From an uncultured beta proteobacterium (lineage in GTDB: Bacteria; Pseudomonadota; Gammaproteobacteria; Burkholderiales; Burkholderiaceae_B), in assembly GCA_903929925.1 (NCBI GenBank), contig CAIYWO010000389.1, forward strand, positions 1 through 6,609: a DNA stretch of 6,609 nt, written 5' to 3'. A program made the position numbers and the translations under genes. The notes below the pieces were generated by a model. That model worked only from the letters and a program-made list of their open reading frames with translations, was not told where the DNA came from and ran no database searches. Numbering within the stretch: the first letter of the stretch is position 1; each line of letters starts with the position of its first letter. Below are positions 1 through 6,120 of this stretch, in pieces.

Positions 1-492
1 ATCTCTGAAATCTTCTTCTTGATTCGCAGTCTCGTTTACTGAAACTACTGGTACATAACTAGGCATTAGGAGCTGCAGATTTTGTAAGTCTGGAGCCTGC
101 AAGAACGTGGTGTTATTGTATTCGATATCATCGTCAAAGCCGTTGATGTTCTGACCAACAACCTCCTGATCGAAGATATTGACGGATTTGCTCAATTGCG
201 TCGCTTCATATTTGCCATCGAGCAGCGAGTTCATTTGCGAAATGACGTCGACGGCATCCTGTTCAATCGACGTATAATCAATAGTTATGGATTCAAAGTA
301 AGATCCTGGTGGCTCAGAAGCAAGAGAGGGCACACCACCGAGCTTCTGTTGCCTTGGGAGAAAGGTATCCAAAATCTGTGTCGACGGATCGGAGTTTACA
401 GACCTGGAGCCATACTTGGTTTGCCACAGTGACGGTTTATCACTTGAGGGCTTGTCGCGGGCTTTCCCTTTGGTAGTATCTCTTCTCACCAT
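1..492 (-). CDS. Unrecognised protein, N-terminal part, runs off left edge
   Basis: Reading the minus strand from the ATG at 492-490 gives 164 codons with no stop to the window edge, so the gene is 3'-truncated here. I do not recognise the family. The first 30 residues are basic and Ser/Lys-rich (starting MVRRDTTKGKARDK) with no signal peptide or membrane segment. The middle (residues about 65-125) is mixed polar with a possible short helix around DAVDVISQMNSLLDG. An acidic patch, GFDDDIEYN, follows at about 118-126, and a hydrophobic stretch LQNLQLLMPSYVPVV lies near 136-150. It looks like a soluble, partly disordered protein. The long open frame and sensible composition support a real gene over the 78-codon plus-strand frame opposite it. 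It is divergent from the dynein-docking gene, 235 bp away, so they may share a promoter region. Introns beyond the edge cannot be judged. Confidence 0.6.
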   Translation of the reverse strand, partial: MVRRDTTKGKARDKPSSDKPSLWQTKYGSRSVNSDPSTQILDTFLPRQQKLGGVPSLASEPPGSYFESITIDYTSIEQDAVDVISQMNSLLDGKYEATQLSKSVNIFDQEVVGQNINGFDDDIEYNNTTFLQAPDLQNLQLLMPSYVPVVSVNETANQEEDFRD

Positions 493-727
493 TGATTAGC
501 TGATACCGTTGAAGCAAAAGTCATCATGATGAGATCAAGGGAATAACAATGAGATCGATAAAAATACGAGAATTCGAATTAAATTATTTTCATTTCTCGA
601 AAAGCTCAGACGTTGTTGGTGACCGATCACCACAAGGGTTCACCTCGCAGCAATTTCCTCTGGAAGCTTTTCATCGCCAACAATATTTGAGCCACATATT
701 CATATGCAATCACGTTGACCGATCACA
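493..727. promoter_or_regulatory. Divergent intergenic region, likely bidirectional promoter
   Basis: This 235-bp gap separates the start codons of two divergent genes and should hold the promoters and 5' leaders of both. It is AT-rich around 555-595 (a run resembling aattaaattatttt at 577-590). I see no convincing TATA box at a fixed distance from either start. A short stem-forming sequence (ggtga, ccga, tcacc) sits at 619-632, and its core recurs just before the plus-strand ATG. Promoter function is inferred from layout only. Confidence 0.45.
621..726 (+). repeat. Two copies of an 11-bp direct repeat (TGACCGATCAC)
   Basis: The sequence tgaccgatcac occurs at 621-631 and again at 716-726, the second copy ending one base before the ATG at 728. 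Both copies are preceded by acgttg (611-616 and 712-717). The first is flanked so that it forms a 5-bp inverted repeat around ccga; the second is not. This could be a pair of protein-binding sites or a chance duplication; nothing in the sequence decides between them. Confidence 0.35.
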
Positions 728-2428
728 ATGACTATGGAGAGCAGTAATAGCACCAAAATGTCGATCGACGAGCTGCAGGCAAGAGGCGATCACTTTACTC
801 GTCAATTGATCAAGGAGAAGCAACGCTTCTCAACCCTTCTGGCCGAGCGCGAAGCGAACAATATCAAAATTGCCGAGATCCGAGAATCGAATAAGCAAAA
901 GGCAATGAGTCTCCTAAACAAGTACGCCACGACGCCAAACGATGCGTACCATCGTGTGGACGGATTGAATCCGTCTAAGTTGGCCGAGGAGAATCAAAAG
1001 AAGAAGGTCAAACAGATGGAAAGCACGTTGGACAAGGCACTGTTAAAGCAGGGCGAGGTTCATACAGAAAACGAGGCCATCAAATTCAAGATCGACGAGT
1101 TGAGGAGGAAAATATACAACAACGCAAAGAACAAAGAGCGAATGGAGAAGGAGCTTGTCGACGTCAAAGAGGACGTGGAAGAAATGCTTAAAAGAGCAGC
1201 CGTCGTAGCAACCGAACGGGAGCGGCTTGTGGACCGTCGACAGCAGGTCCTACAGCATGACAACGAGAAACAAAAAGCATTCGACAAGGAATATAACGAG
1301 GTGTGTCTACTCATAGCCAAGCAGGCCGAGTCTCTGGCGGAATCGGTCGCCAAGGCTGCAGACAGCGTCACTGCACAGCTAAATATTGCTGATGACAGCG
1401 GGGGAATGAGCTCACCAGGTCCAGATACCGTTGATGACACAAAGCGCCTGGAGGATAAGATTGCAGCCCTGGACTTGGAATATGAAGCAACGCAATCCAA
1501 TTTGCGGGATGTAATGCAGAAGATTCAAGATTTTGAGGATAAGTTCAAAGAGCTAAGAGCTGTGAGCGGGCTTTCATCCATTGATGATATCGTATCCACC
1601 TTCACTAAAAATGAAGATGAGCGGTTCTCGATGTTCAACTACATCCAAAGTGTCCATAACGATTGCGATAAGACCATGGAACATGCAGCCAAGGTTAGGG
1701 ACGAGATCAGAAAGTATAGAACTGCTATAATGAGCGAAGAGAGCAGTCGTGCGGCTACCATGAATATCTATTCGGACAGTCTGCAGGAAGTGGAACGGGA
1801 GAGGGAGCAGCTAAGTGAAAGTGCCATTGAAGTTAGGAGAACCATCGAGTCCATTTCACACAGGGTGACCGCTCTATTCTTCAAGTTGAAATGCAACGAG
1901 CTGAAATTAGAAGATGCGGGGCTTGTACCTAAAAACGGCGTTCCTTCGCTTCGTCAAAGTGATGATAGGAAATTGGCCAACATCGGAGGCGGAGAAGTGT
2001 CGGAGCAAAACATTCTCAATCTGATGGAGCTTATTGAAATAAGATCAATCCAAATTGTTGAAGCATTCCAGAATCAAATGGCCGCGTCAAAGAGATCGAG
2101 GAGACATAGTCTGATATTAGTAAGTATATTGTACTCTTTCTCGTCGTTTGATTTCCAAGTCGACTCACGCATACATTCTTCGGTTCAGGCACCAACAATG
2201 TTTTCCCAGGCTATAGCAAACGTGCAACGCGACAATGATTCGGCTGAGGACGTATCAAGCGACAAATCTGGATCCGAGGCCGAGTCATCAGACGATGGTG
2301 GAGATGAAGGGTTTCAGCATCTGATTTCGCTGGACGGTCTTCGTCGCGAAGAAGGTGCCCGAGTTACCATGCACCATCGTGCAACGATGTTGGTAAAGCC
2401 GCAAGAGACTACCACAACACAGAACTGA
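728..2428 (+). CDS. Outer dynein arm docking complex coiled-coil protein (CCDC114/CCDC63/ODA1-like)
   Basis: The product is 566 residues if read straight through, or 543 if the probable intron at 2120-2188 is removed. Such proteins form a coiled-coil rod on the doublet microtubule and anchor the outer dynein arm of motile cilia and flagella. What is seen: near-continuous charged heptad-like sequence at residues about 10-220, an acidic linker at 221-240, and a second coiled coil at about 240-395. The segment VSGLSSIDDIVSTF followed by NEDERFSMFNYI (residues 279-306) closely resembles the conserved block of the ODA1/CCDC114 family. NLMELIEIRSIQIV near 431-444 also fits the family. The tail after the intron is Ser/Asp/Glu-rich and probably disordered. 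The ATG at 728 has A at -3 (acaATG); a second Met two codons on is an alternative. The gene converges on the transporter. The family call rests on remembered motifs, not on a search; it could be another axonemal coiled-coil protein. Confidence 0.7.
   Translation: MTMESSNSTKMSIDELQARGDHFTRQLIKEKQRFSTLLAEREANNIKIAEIRESNKQKAMSLLNKYATTPNDAYHRVDGLNPSKLAEENQKKKVKQMESTLDKALLKQGEVHTENEAIKFKIDELRRKIYNNAKNKERMEKELVDVKEDVEEMLKRAAVVATERERLVDRRQQVLQHDNEKQKAFDKEYNEVCLLIAKQAESLAESVAKAADSVTAQLNIADDSGGMSSPGPDTVDDTKRLEDKIAALDLEYEATQSNLRDVMQKIQDFEDKFKELRAVSGLSSIDDIVSTFTKNEDERFSMFNYIQSVHNDCDKTMEHAAKVRDEIRKYRTAIMSEESSRAATMNIYSDSLQEVEREREQLSESAIEVRRTIESISHRVTALFFKLKCNELKLEDAGLVPKNGVPSLRQSDDRKLANIGGGEVSEQNILNLMELIEIRSIQIVEAFQNQMAASKRSRRHSLILVSILYSFSSFDFQVDSRIHSSVQAPTMFSQAIANVQRDNDSAEDVSSDKSGSEAESSDDGGDEGFQHLISLDGLRREEGARVTMHHRATMLVKPQETTTTQN
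2120..2188 (+). other. Probable spliceosomal intron (69 nt, phase 0, frame-preserving)
   Basis: A strong 5' splice site, GTAAGTAT, begins at 2120, exactly between codons 464 and 465. A pyrimidine-leaning 3' end, ttcttcggttCAG, finishes at 2188. A branch-point-like ctcac lies at 2164-2168, about 20 nt before the acceptor. The read-through peptide (VSILYSFSSFDFQ...) is hydrophobic and aromatic, unlike the charged protein around it, which supports removal. The length is divisible by three with no stop, so a simple open-reading-frame scan would not reveal it. Confidence 0.75.
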
Positions 2429-2451
2429 GAGCTTACAGAACTGAGAGCTTA
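2420..2451 (+). repeat. Perfect 16-bp tandem duplication across the stop codon
   Basis: The unit cagaactgagagctta occurs at 2420-2435 and immediately again at 2436-2451 with no mismatch. The first copy contains the TGA stop of the dynein-docking gene (2426-2428). Because the unit is not a multiple of three, the second copy is read in another phase and supplies an in-frame TAA at 2450-2452. It looks like a recent slippage or duplication event in the 3' untranslated region. Confidence 0.8.
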
Positions 2452-2486
2452 ACGAGGCCTCTAGTCCAGTCGTGTGGATTGATTTG

Positions 2487-2502
2487 CAGCTTCACGAAGC
2501 TG
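2487..2502. other. Inverted repeat between convergent genes
   Basis: The sequence cagcttcacgaagctg has perfect 7-base arms (cagcttc/gaagctg) around two bases, so as RNA it would give about a 6-bp hairpin with a four-base loop on either strand. It lies in the 139-bp gap between the convergent stop codons, where the 3' ends of both transcripts must fall. It has no following T-run. A role in 3'-end formation or transcript overlap is speculation. Confidence 0.35.
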
Positions 2503-2567
2503 GTTACAATTGCATGCTTAGGCTGTACACAACGTTTTGTTGACTTCCTATAAGACTGGAATAATTC

Positions 2568-3836
2568 TCAAACAACCCTTTCAGTCATGGCGATTTCTAC
2601 CATCCCTTCTTCGTTTTTGTTGTCTTCCTCATCCGAATCAACCGAGTCGTCTACATTGGCTTGCACCACAGGCATGTATTGAATTCTAGATGAATCAGTA
2701 TTAATCACCTCATCGTCCCGTGCGTACATCACAGAGGAAACGAATACAAGCACGCATCCACCAACGAACAACCGCGATATAGTGAAACCAAACACCCACG
2801 CCGAAACTATCGTCGATGTGACGATGGAAACTGAGGTTGCAAATGACTTCAGGATATTATCAGCATATTTTATTACGGCTGCCACAACCAACCCACCACC
2901 AGCTTCTAAAGCAATGACGAGCACTACCAGCCTACTGTATCCTTGGAAGAAGCCGTTTGTTAATATTGCCTGATGATCCTTAACAAATGCCGTTATGAGT
3001 GCTATGATCAATGCAAAGACGCTGAGTTGTACATTCTTCGCCCATATGGACGGCGGCTCACGAGGAGGACCCATCGTGGTATCAGTCGAGCGGGGCTTGA
3101 TAACCAATTCAAAGTACACGCCCCCAAAGCCAGATGTACATCACGCGCCGAGCACGGCAAGGACACCCACCCATCGATGCTGTTCCTGATAACTTTTAGA
3201 TGCATTCTCATCCACTTTATCTAATTGTACGAGCGATACGCCCAGTGTTAGCACGAATAAAGCTATAATTTTTGTTCCATTCAACTTCTTTCCGAGTAGT
3301 AGTACAGAGAAAAGTGCCGTGACAAGAATCTTCGTTTGATATGTCACTTGGAATACCGCAGCATCCAAATTAGATATTGCAAGATACAACAAATTCTTCT
3401 GAAGTGTATACAGACCTGCAAGACCTGCCATCCTGAAATCAAATTTCAGTTGTTCTCCAAGATACTCTCGGAATGAATTGTGTTGTCTCGCTGATGCATT
3501 GTCAATTTGAATTGGTCGGAATGAACAATCATCATCATCAATATCGTCTTCCTCGTTACCAACACCATCACGATCGTCATTCACAATCATCTCGCTCATT
3601 CCTAATCGATCGTATCCCACACCTCGATCACTAACACTCCACAAATAGGATATGACCAATATACCCAAACATGTGAATAGCTTCATCGCCTCATCACAGC
3701 AAACAGCCGTCGAGCCTAGATACATCGTGCCAGGTCGGGTGCGACTGTATCGCATTAAAAGGACTAGACATGTATTCTGTATCACTAGTATGATAAGAAC
3801 GAGATACTTAGGCGAGCATGGTGGTAGGAGGATCAT
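2568..3836 (-). CDS. SLC35A-type nucleotide-sugar transporter, frame interrupted by one TGA
   Basis: Golgi-membrane antiporter family that imports UDP-galactose, UDP-GlcNAc or CMP-sialic acid in exchange for the nucleotide monophosphate. The frame from the ATG at 3836 to the TGA at 2570-2568 covers 422 codon positions, with a TGA at position 232. Visible family features: LMRYSRT (27-33) after the first helix, STAVCCDEAMKL (42-53), LQKNLLYLAISNLDAA (145-160), YQTKILVTALFSVLLLGKKL (166-185), GFGGVYFE (236-243), NGFFQGYSRL (294-303) and KYADNILKSFATS (323-335). About ten hydrophobic segments are present. A long acidic loop (about 69-125, with EEDDIDDDD) follows the second helix, and an acidic tail ends the protein. 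Substrate cannot be told. The only upstream Met is the chosen one: the frame stays open 41 more codons, without Met, to a TAA at 3962-3960 in the junction. It may be a selenoprotein, a pseudogene, or a base error. Confidence 0.85.
3141..3143 (-). other. In-frame TGA within the transporter at a conserved Cys position
   Basis: Minus-strand codons run ...GTG CTC GGC GCG TGA TGT ACA TCT GGC TTT..., giving VLGA-stop-CTSGF with conserved sequence on both sides in the same frame. Aligned from memory with human SLC35A2/A3 (ACLSSGF and ACFSSGF), the TGA falls on the Cys after the Ala. There is no usable GT-AG pair around it that would splice it out. It is either a true stop, a one-base error from TGC or TGT, or a recoded UGA. 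Confidence 0.8.
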
Positions 3837-3950
3837 GGGGGGTGAGAACAGGGAGCTCGTGCAGCTTTTGGCGGTATCGTATATAGTAGCCCGCCAAAGA
3901 AGTGGGTGGCAACGTTTCTCCGAAATCAGCTCAAACGCTATCAGTCTAAT
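3837..3950 (-). promoter_or_regulatory. 5' flank of the transporter gene, cut off by the junction
   Basis: About 115 bp lie between the transporter ATG and the bacterial segment. Read on the minus strand, this stretch carries a TATATA at 3885-3880, some 45 nt before the ATG, and TTTGGCGGG at 3898-3890, which resembles an E2F site. Both are short enough to be chance. The stretch has no stop in the transporter frame, so an N-terminal extension from an upstream exon cannot be excluded. Confidence 0.25.
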
Positions 3951-3966
3951 AGAGGTGCTTTACTTT
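3945..3966. other. Junction between eukaryotic and bacterial DNA
   Basis: Left of this point the plus strand is antisense or upstream of a eukaryotic transporter and is moderate in GC. Right of it, from tactttgcc at 3961, the sequence is immediately recognisable FabZ code (YFAGIDAARFKRPVEPGD), GC-rich and bacterial. FabZ similarity does not extend leftward although the reading frame stays open. No transposase, terminal repeat, target-site duplication or attachment site is visible. The exact breakpoint is uncertain by roughly ten bases. Confidence 0.8.
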
Positions 3967-4152
3967 GCCGGCATCGACGCGGCGCGCTTTAAGCGCCCGG
4001 TGGAGCCGGGCGATCAGCTCTTGTTGGAGGTGGAGTTGCTACGCATGAAAGCGGGTATTTTTAAGTTCAAAACACGCGCCAGTGTGGCTGGTGAGACGGC
4101 AGTGGAAGCTGAGCTGACCTGCGCCATGCGCAGCATCGCGCCCAAGGAGTGA
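3961..4152 (+). pseudogene. fabZ: FabZ C-terminal fragment, 3-hydroxyacyl-ACP dehydratase, 5' part missing
   Basis: FabZ dehydrates 3-hydroxyacyl-ACP in fatty-acid synthesis. Only about the last 63 residues are here, starting YFAGIDAARFKRPVEPGDQL and continuing with the KAGIFKFK strand, to the TGA at 4150-4152. The family is usually about 145-150 residues. The missing half carries the hot-dog central helix and the catalytic His and Glu (GHFPGRPVMPGV and the following helix), so this fragment cannot be active as it stands. The frame continues open to an ATG at 3652, but that stretch is antisense to the transporter and shows no FabZ similarity. In its own genome the gene is presumably intact and follows lpxD. 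The stop is one base before the lpxA ATG. Confidence 0.85.
4144..4149 (+). promoter_or_regulatory. Ribosome binding site of lpxA
   Basis: AAGGAG, a near-perfect Shine-Dalgarno sequence, lies inside the last codons of fabZ, four bases before the ATG at 4154. It fixes the lpxA start and confirms that this half of the window is bacterial. Confidence 0.8.
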
Positions 4153-4153
4153 T

Positions 4154-4948
4154 ATGAGCGGCATTCACCCTACCGCGCTGGTTGATGCGGGCGCTGAGCT
4201 TGATGCGAGCGTGACGGTTGGCCCGTACACCGTCATCGGTCCGCATGTGCGCATTGGTGCGGGAACCTCGGTGGGCCCGCATTGCGTCATCGAAGGCCAC
4301 ACCACCATAGGCCGTGACAACCGCATCTTTCAGTTCAACTCGCTCGGGGCCATTCCCCAAGACAAAAAATACGGCGGCGAGCCCTGTGAGTTGGTGATAG
4401 GCGACCGCAACACCATCCGTGAGTTTTGCACTTTCAATATCGGTTCGCCCGGCGATGTGGGCGTTACGCGAGTGGGTGACGACAACTGGATCATGGCTTA
4501 CGTACACCTAGCGCATGACTGCCAAGTGGGCAACAACACTATTTTTGCGAATAACGCGCAATTAGCTGGCCACGTACATGTGGGCGATTGGGTGATATTG
4601 GGCGGCTTTACCGTGGTACACCAGTTTGTCCGCATCGGTGCCCACAGCATGACGGCCATGTGCTCGCTGCTGTTTGCTGATTTGCCGCCTTTTGTCATGT
4701 GCCAGGGCCAACCTGCGGCGGCGCGCTCCATGAATTACGAAGGCTTGCGCAGGCGTGGTTTTTCGCCGGAGCGCATTGCCGGCGTAAAGTCCATGCACAA
4801 AGCCCTGTACCGTCAAGACCTGAGCCTGGAGGCGGCGCAGGCACAGATTGCCGCCATCAGCCAGGCCCAGCCGCAATGCGAACCGGACGTACGCATGATG
4901 AACGACTTTTTGCAACAGACCAGTGCCCAGCGCGGCATCGTGCGCTGA
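4154..4948 (+). CDS. lpxA: UDP-N-acetylglucosamine O-acyltransferase (LpxA)
   Basis: Cytoplasmic enzyme of the first lipid A step: transfers an (R)-3-hydroxyacyl chain from ACP to the 3-OH of UDP-GlcNAc. At 264 residues it is full length (E. coli 262). Residues 1-180 form the left-handed beta-helix with hexapeptide repeats (for example IGPHVRIGAGTSVG, 28-41). The catalytic motif is HLAHDC (118-123), with H121 matching E. coli H125. LAGH (137-140) and VVHQF (154-158) hold the other conserved histidines. MNYEGLRRRGF (193-203) opens the helical C-terminal domain. The position matching the E. coli chain-length residue G173 is M169, as in Pseudomonas aeruginosa LpxA, which prefers C10 donors; a short donor is therefore predicted. 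The start is set by the Shine-Dalgarno AAGGAG. It is one base after fabZ and two bases before lpxB. Confidence 0.97.
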   Translation: MSGIHPTALVDAGAELDASVTVGPYTVIGPHVRIGAGTSVGPHCVIEGHTTIGRDNRIFQFNSLGAIPQDKKYGGEPCELVIGDRNTIREFCTFNIGSPGDVGVTRVGDDNWIMAYVHLAHDCQVGNNTIFANNAQLAGHVHVGDWVILGGFTVVHQFVRIGAHSMTAMCSLLFADLPPFVMCQGQPAAARSMNYEGLRRRGFSPERIAGVKSMHKALYRQDLSLEAAQAQIAAISQAQPQCEPDVRMMNDFLQQTSAQRGIVR

Positions 4949-4950
4949 AC

Positions 4951-6120
4951 GTGAGTCATCCCGACGCCGCGCTGCGCTCCCTGGCCATGGTGGCGGGCGA
5001 AGCCTCTGGCGACATGTTGGCCGCTTTGCTCTTGCAGGCGGTGCAGCAACGCTGGGCGGGTGTACCTGCGTACGGCATCGGCGGCCCGCGCATGGCCGAG
5101 CAAGGCTTTGAGGCCTGGTGGCCGCACCACAAACTGGCGGTTCACGGGCTGGGTTGGGATGTGTTGCTGCGCTACCGGGAGATTGTCGGCATCCGCAAGC
5201 GTTTGCTCCAGCGTTTGCTCGAGCAACCTCCATCGCTTTTCATCGGCGTGGATGCGCCCGATTTCAATCTGGATCTAGAAGCTAACTTGCGTGTGCGCGG
5301 CGTCAAAACTATGCACTTTGTCTGCCCCTCGGTCTGGGCGTGGCGCGCCGAGCGTTTGCTCACGATGCGGCGCAGCGTGGACCATGTGCTGTGCCTGTTT
5401 CCCTTTGAGCCTGCCTTGCTGGCGCAGCACGGCATAGCCGCCACCTATGTGGGCCACCCGCTGGCACAAGTCATTCCCATGCGTGTGGACCGGCAGGCGG
5501 CGCGCCAGCAACTGGGCTTGCAGCCAGAAGACGATGTACTGGCCCTGCTACCGGGTAGCCGCCGTTCCGAAATTTTGCATCTCGCCCCATTATTTTTCCA
5601 GACAGCCGCTCGCATTGCCAATGCCAGGCCGCATGTCAAATTTTTGCTGCCCGCCGTGCCCGGCCTGGAGACCTTGATAAAAAAGGCCGCACAAGACAGC
5701 GGCATGGAAGGCCGGGTACAGATCGTGTACGGCCAATCGCACAAGGTGTTGGCGGCTTGCGATGCCACTTTGATCGCCAGCGGCACCGCCACCTTGGAGG
5801 CCGCCTTGTTCAAGCGCCCGATGGTGATCGCCTACCGCATGGGCGCCTTGAGCTGGCACTGGATGCGGCGCAAGCGTTTGCAACCTTGGGTGGGTTTGCC
5901 CAATATTTTGATTGGCGAATTTGTGGTGCCCGAGTTTTTGCAAGACCAGGCCACCCCCCAAGCACTGGCCGATGCCTCTTTGCATTGGCTCGATTGCAAG
6001 GCCTCAGACCCATCCGTGTTGCACCAACTTGAAACGCGCTTTGATGCCTTGCACGAGAGCCTACGGCGCGACACCGGAGCGCTTGCGGCCCAGGCCATAG
6101 ACAATATGCTCCATGCCTAA
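4951..6120 (+). CDS. lpxB: Lipid-A-disaccharide synthase (LpxB)
   Basis: Peripheral inner-membrane GT-B fold glycosyltransferase (family GT19) that joins UDP-2,3-diacylglucosamine and lipid X into the beta-1,6 lipid A disaccharide, releasing UDP. From the GTG it is 389 residues (E. coli 382). Motifs: MVAGEASGD (13-21), GIGGPRM (42-48), GVDAPDFN (99-106, with D101 matching the essential E. coli D98), PSVWAWR (126-132), FPFE (150-153), LLPGSRRSE (199-207), the donor-site SGTATLE (277-283) and LPN (316-318). I chose GTG at 4951, two bases after lpxA, because it keeps the first beta strand (LRSLAMVAGE). The ATG at 4987 would remove it, and the frame further upstream only overlaps lpxA. No strong Shine-Dalgarno is visible, which suggests translational coupling to lpxA. 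Its end overlaps rnhB. Confidence 0.96.
   Translation: MSHPDAALRSLAMVAGEASGDMLAALLLQAVQQRWAGVPAYGIGGPRMAEQGFEAWWPHHKLAVHGLGWDVLLRYREIVGIRKRLLQRLLEQPPSLFIGVDAPDFNLDLEANLRVRGVKTMHFVCPSVWAWRAERLLTMRRSVDHVLCLFPFEPALLAQHGIAATYVGHPLAQVIPMRVDRQAARQQLGLQPEDDVLALLPGSRRSEILHLAPLFFQTAARIANARPHVKFLLPAVPGLETLIKKAAQDSGMEGRVQIVYGQSHKVLAACDATLIASGTATLEAALFKRPMVIAYRMGALSWHWMRRKRLQPWVGLPNILIGEFVVPEFLQDQATPQALADASLHWLDCKASDPSVLHQLETRFDALHESLRRDTGALAAQAIDNMLHA

Noticed and set aside
590..603. Oomycete-like initiator (TCATTTCTCGAAA)
   Set aside because: Only the first half fits the consensus; too weak to assign a transcription start or lineage.
1060..1500. 146-codon minus-strand frame opposite the coiled-coil gene
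   Set aside because: Ser/Arg-rich composition typical of the antisense of coiled-coil code, with no domain or promoter.
2429..2567. SECIS element for the transporter in the convergent gap
   Set aside because: A GTGA and a CGAC are present near the hairpin, but only about 19 nt apart, too short for the SECIS helix and apical loop; no ATGA core is present.
3120..3160. An intron that would remove the transporter TGA
   Set aside because: Conserved sequence continues in frame right up to both sides, and no GT...AG pair fits.
2568..3836. A variant nuclear code reading TGA as Cys throughout
   Set aside because: The docking gene has no internal TGA, uses TGC and TGT for Cys, and both complete eukaryotic genes end plausibly at TGA.
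3652..4152. A 166-codon plus-strand frame that ends in FabZ, as a novel fusion protein
   Set aside because: Its first about 100 codons are the antisense or upstream flank of the transporter and resemble no known domain; the fusion is created by the junction.
4699..4950. ATG at 4699 as the start of lpxB
   Set aside because: This would add 84 residues read out of frame through lpxA; LpxB homology begins at the GTG at 4951 and gives the normal length.
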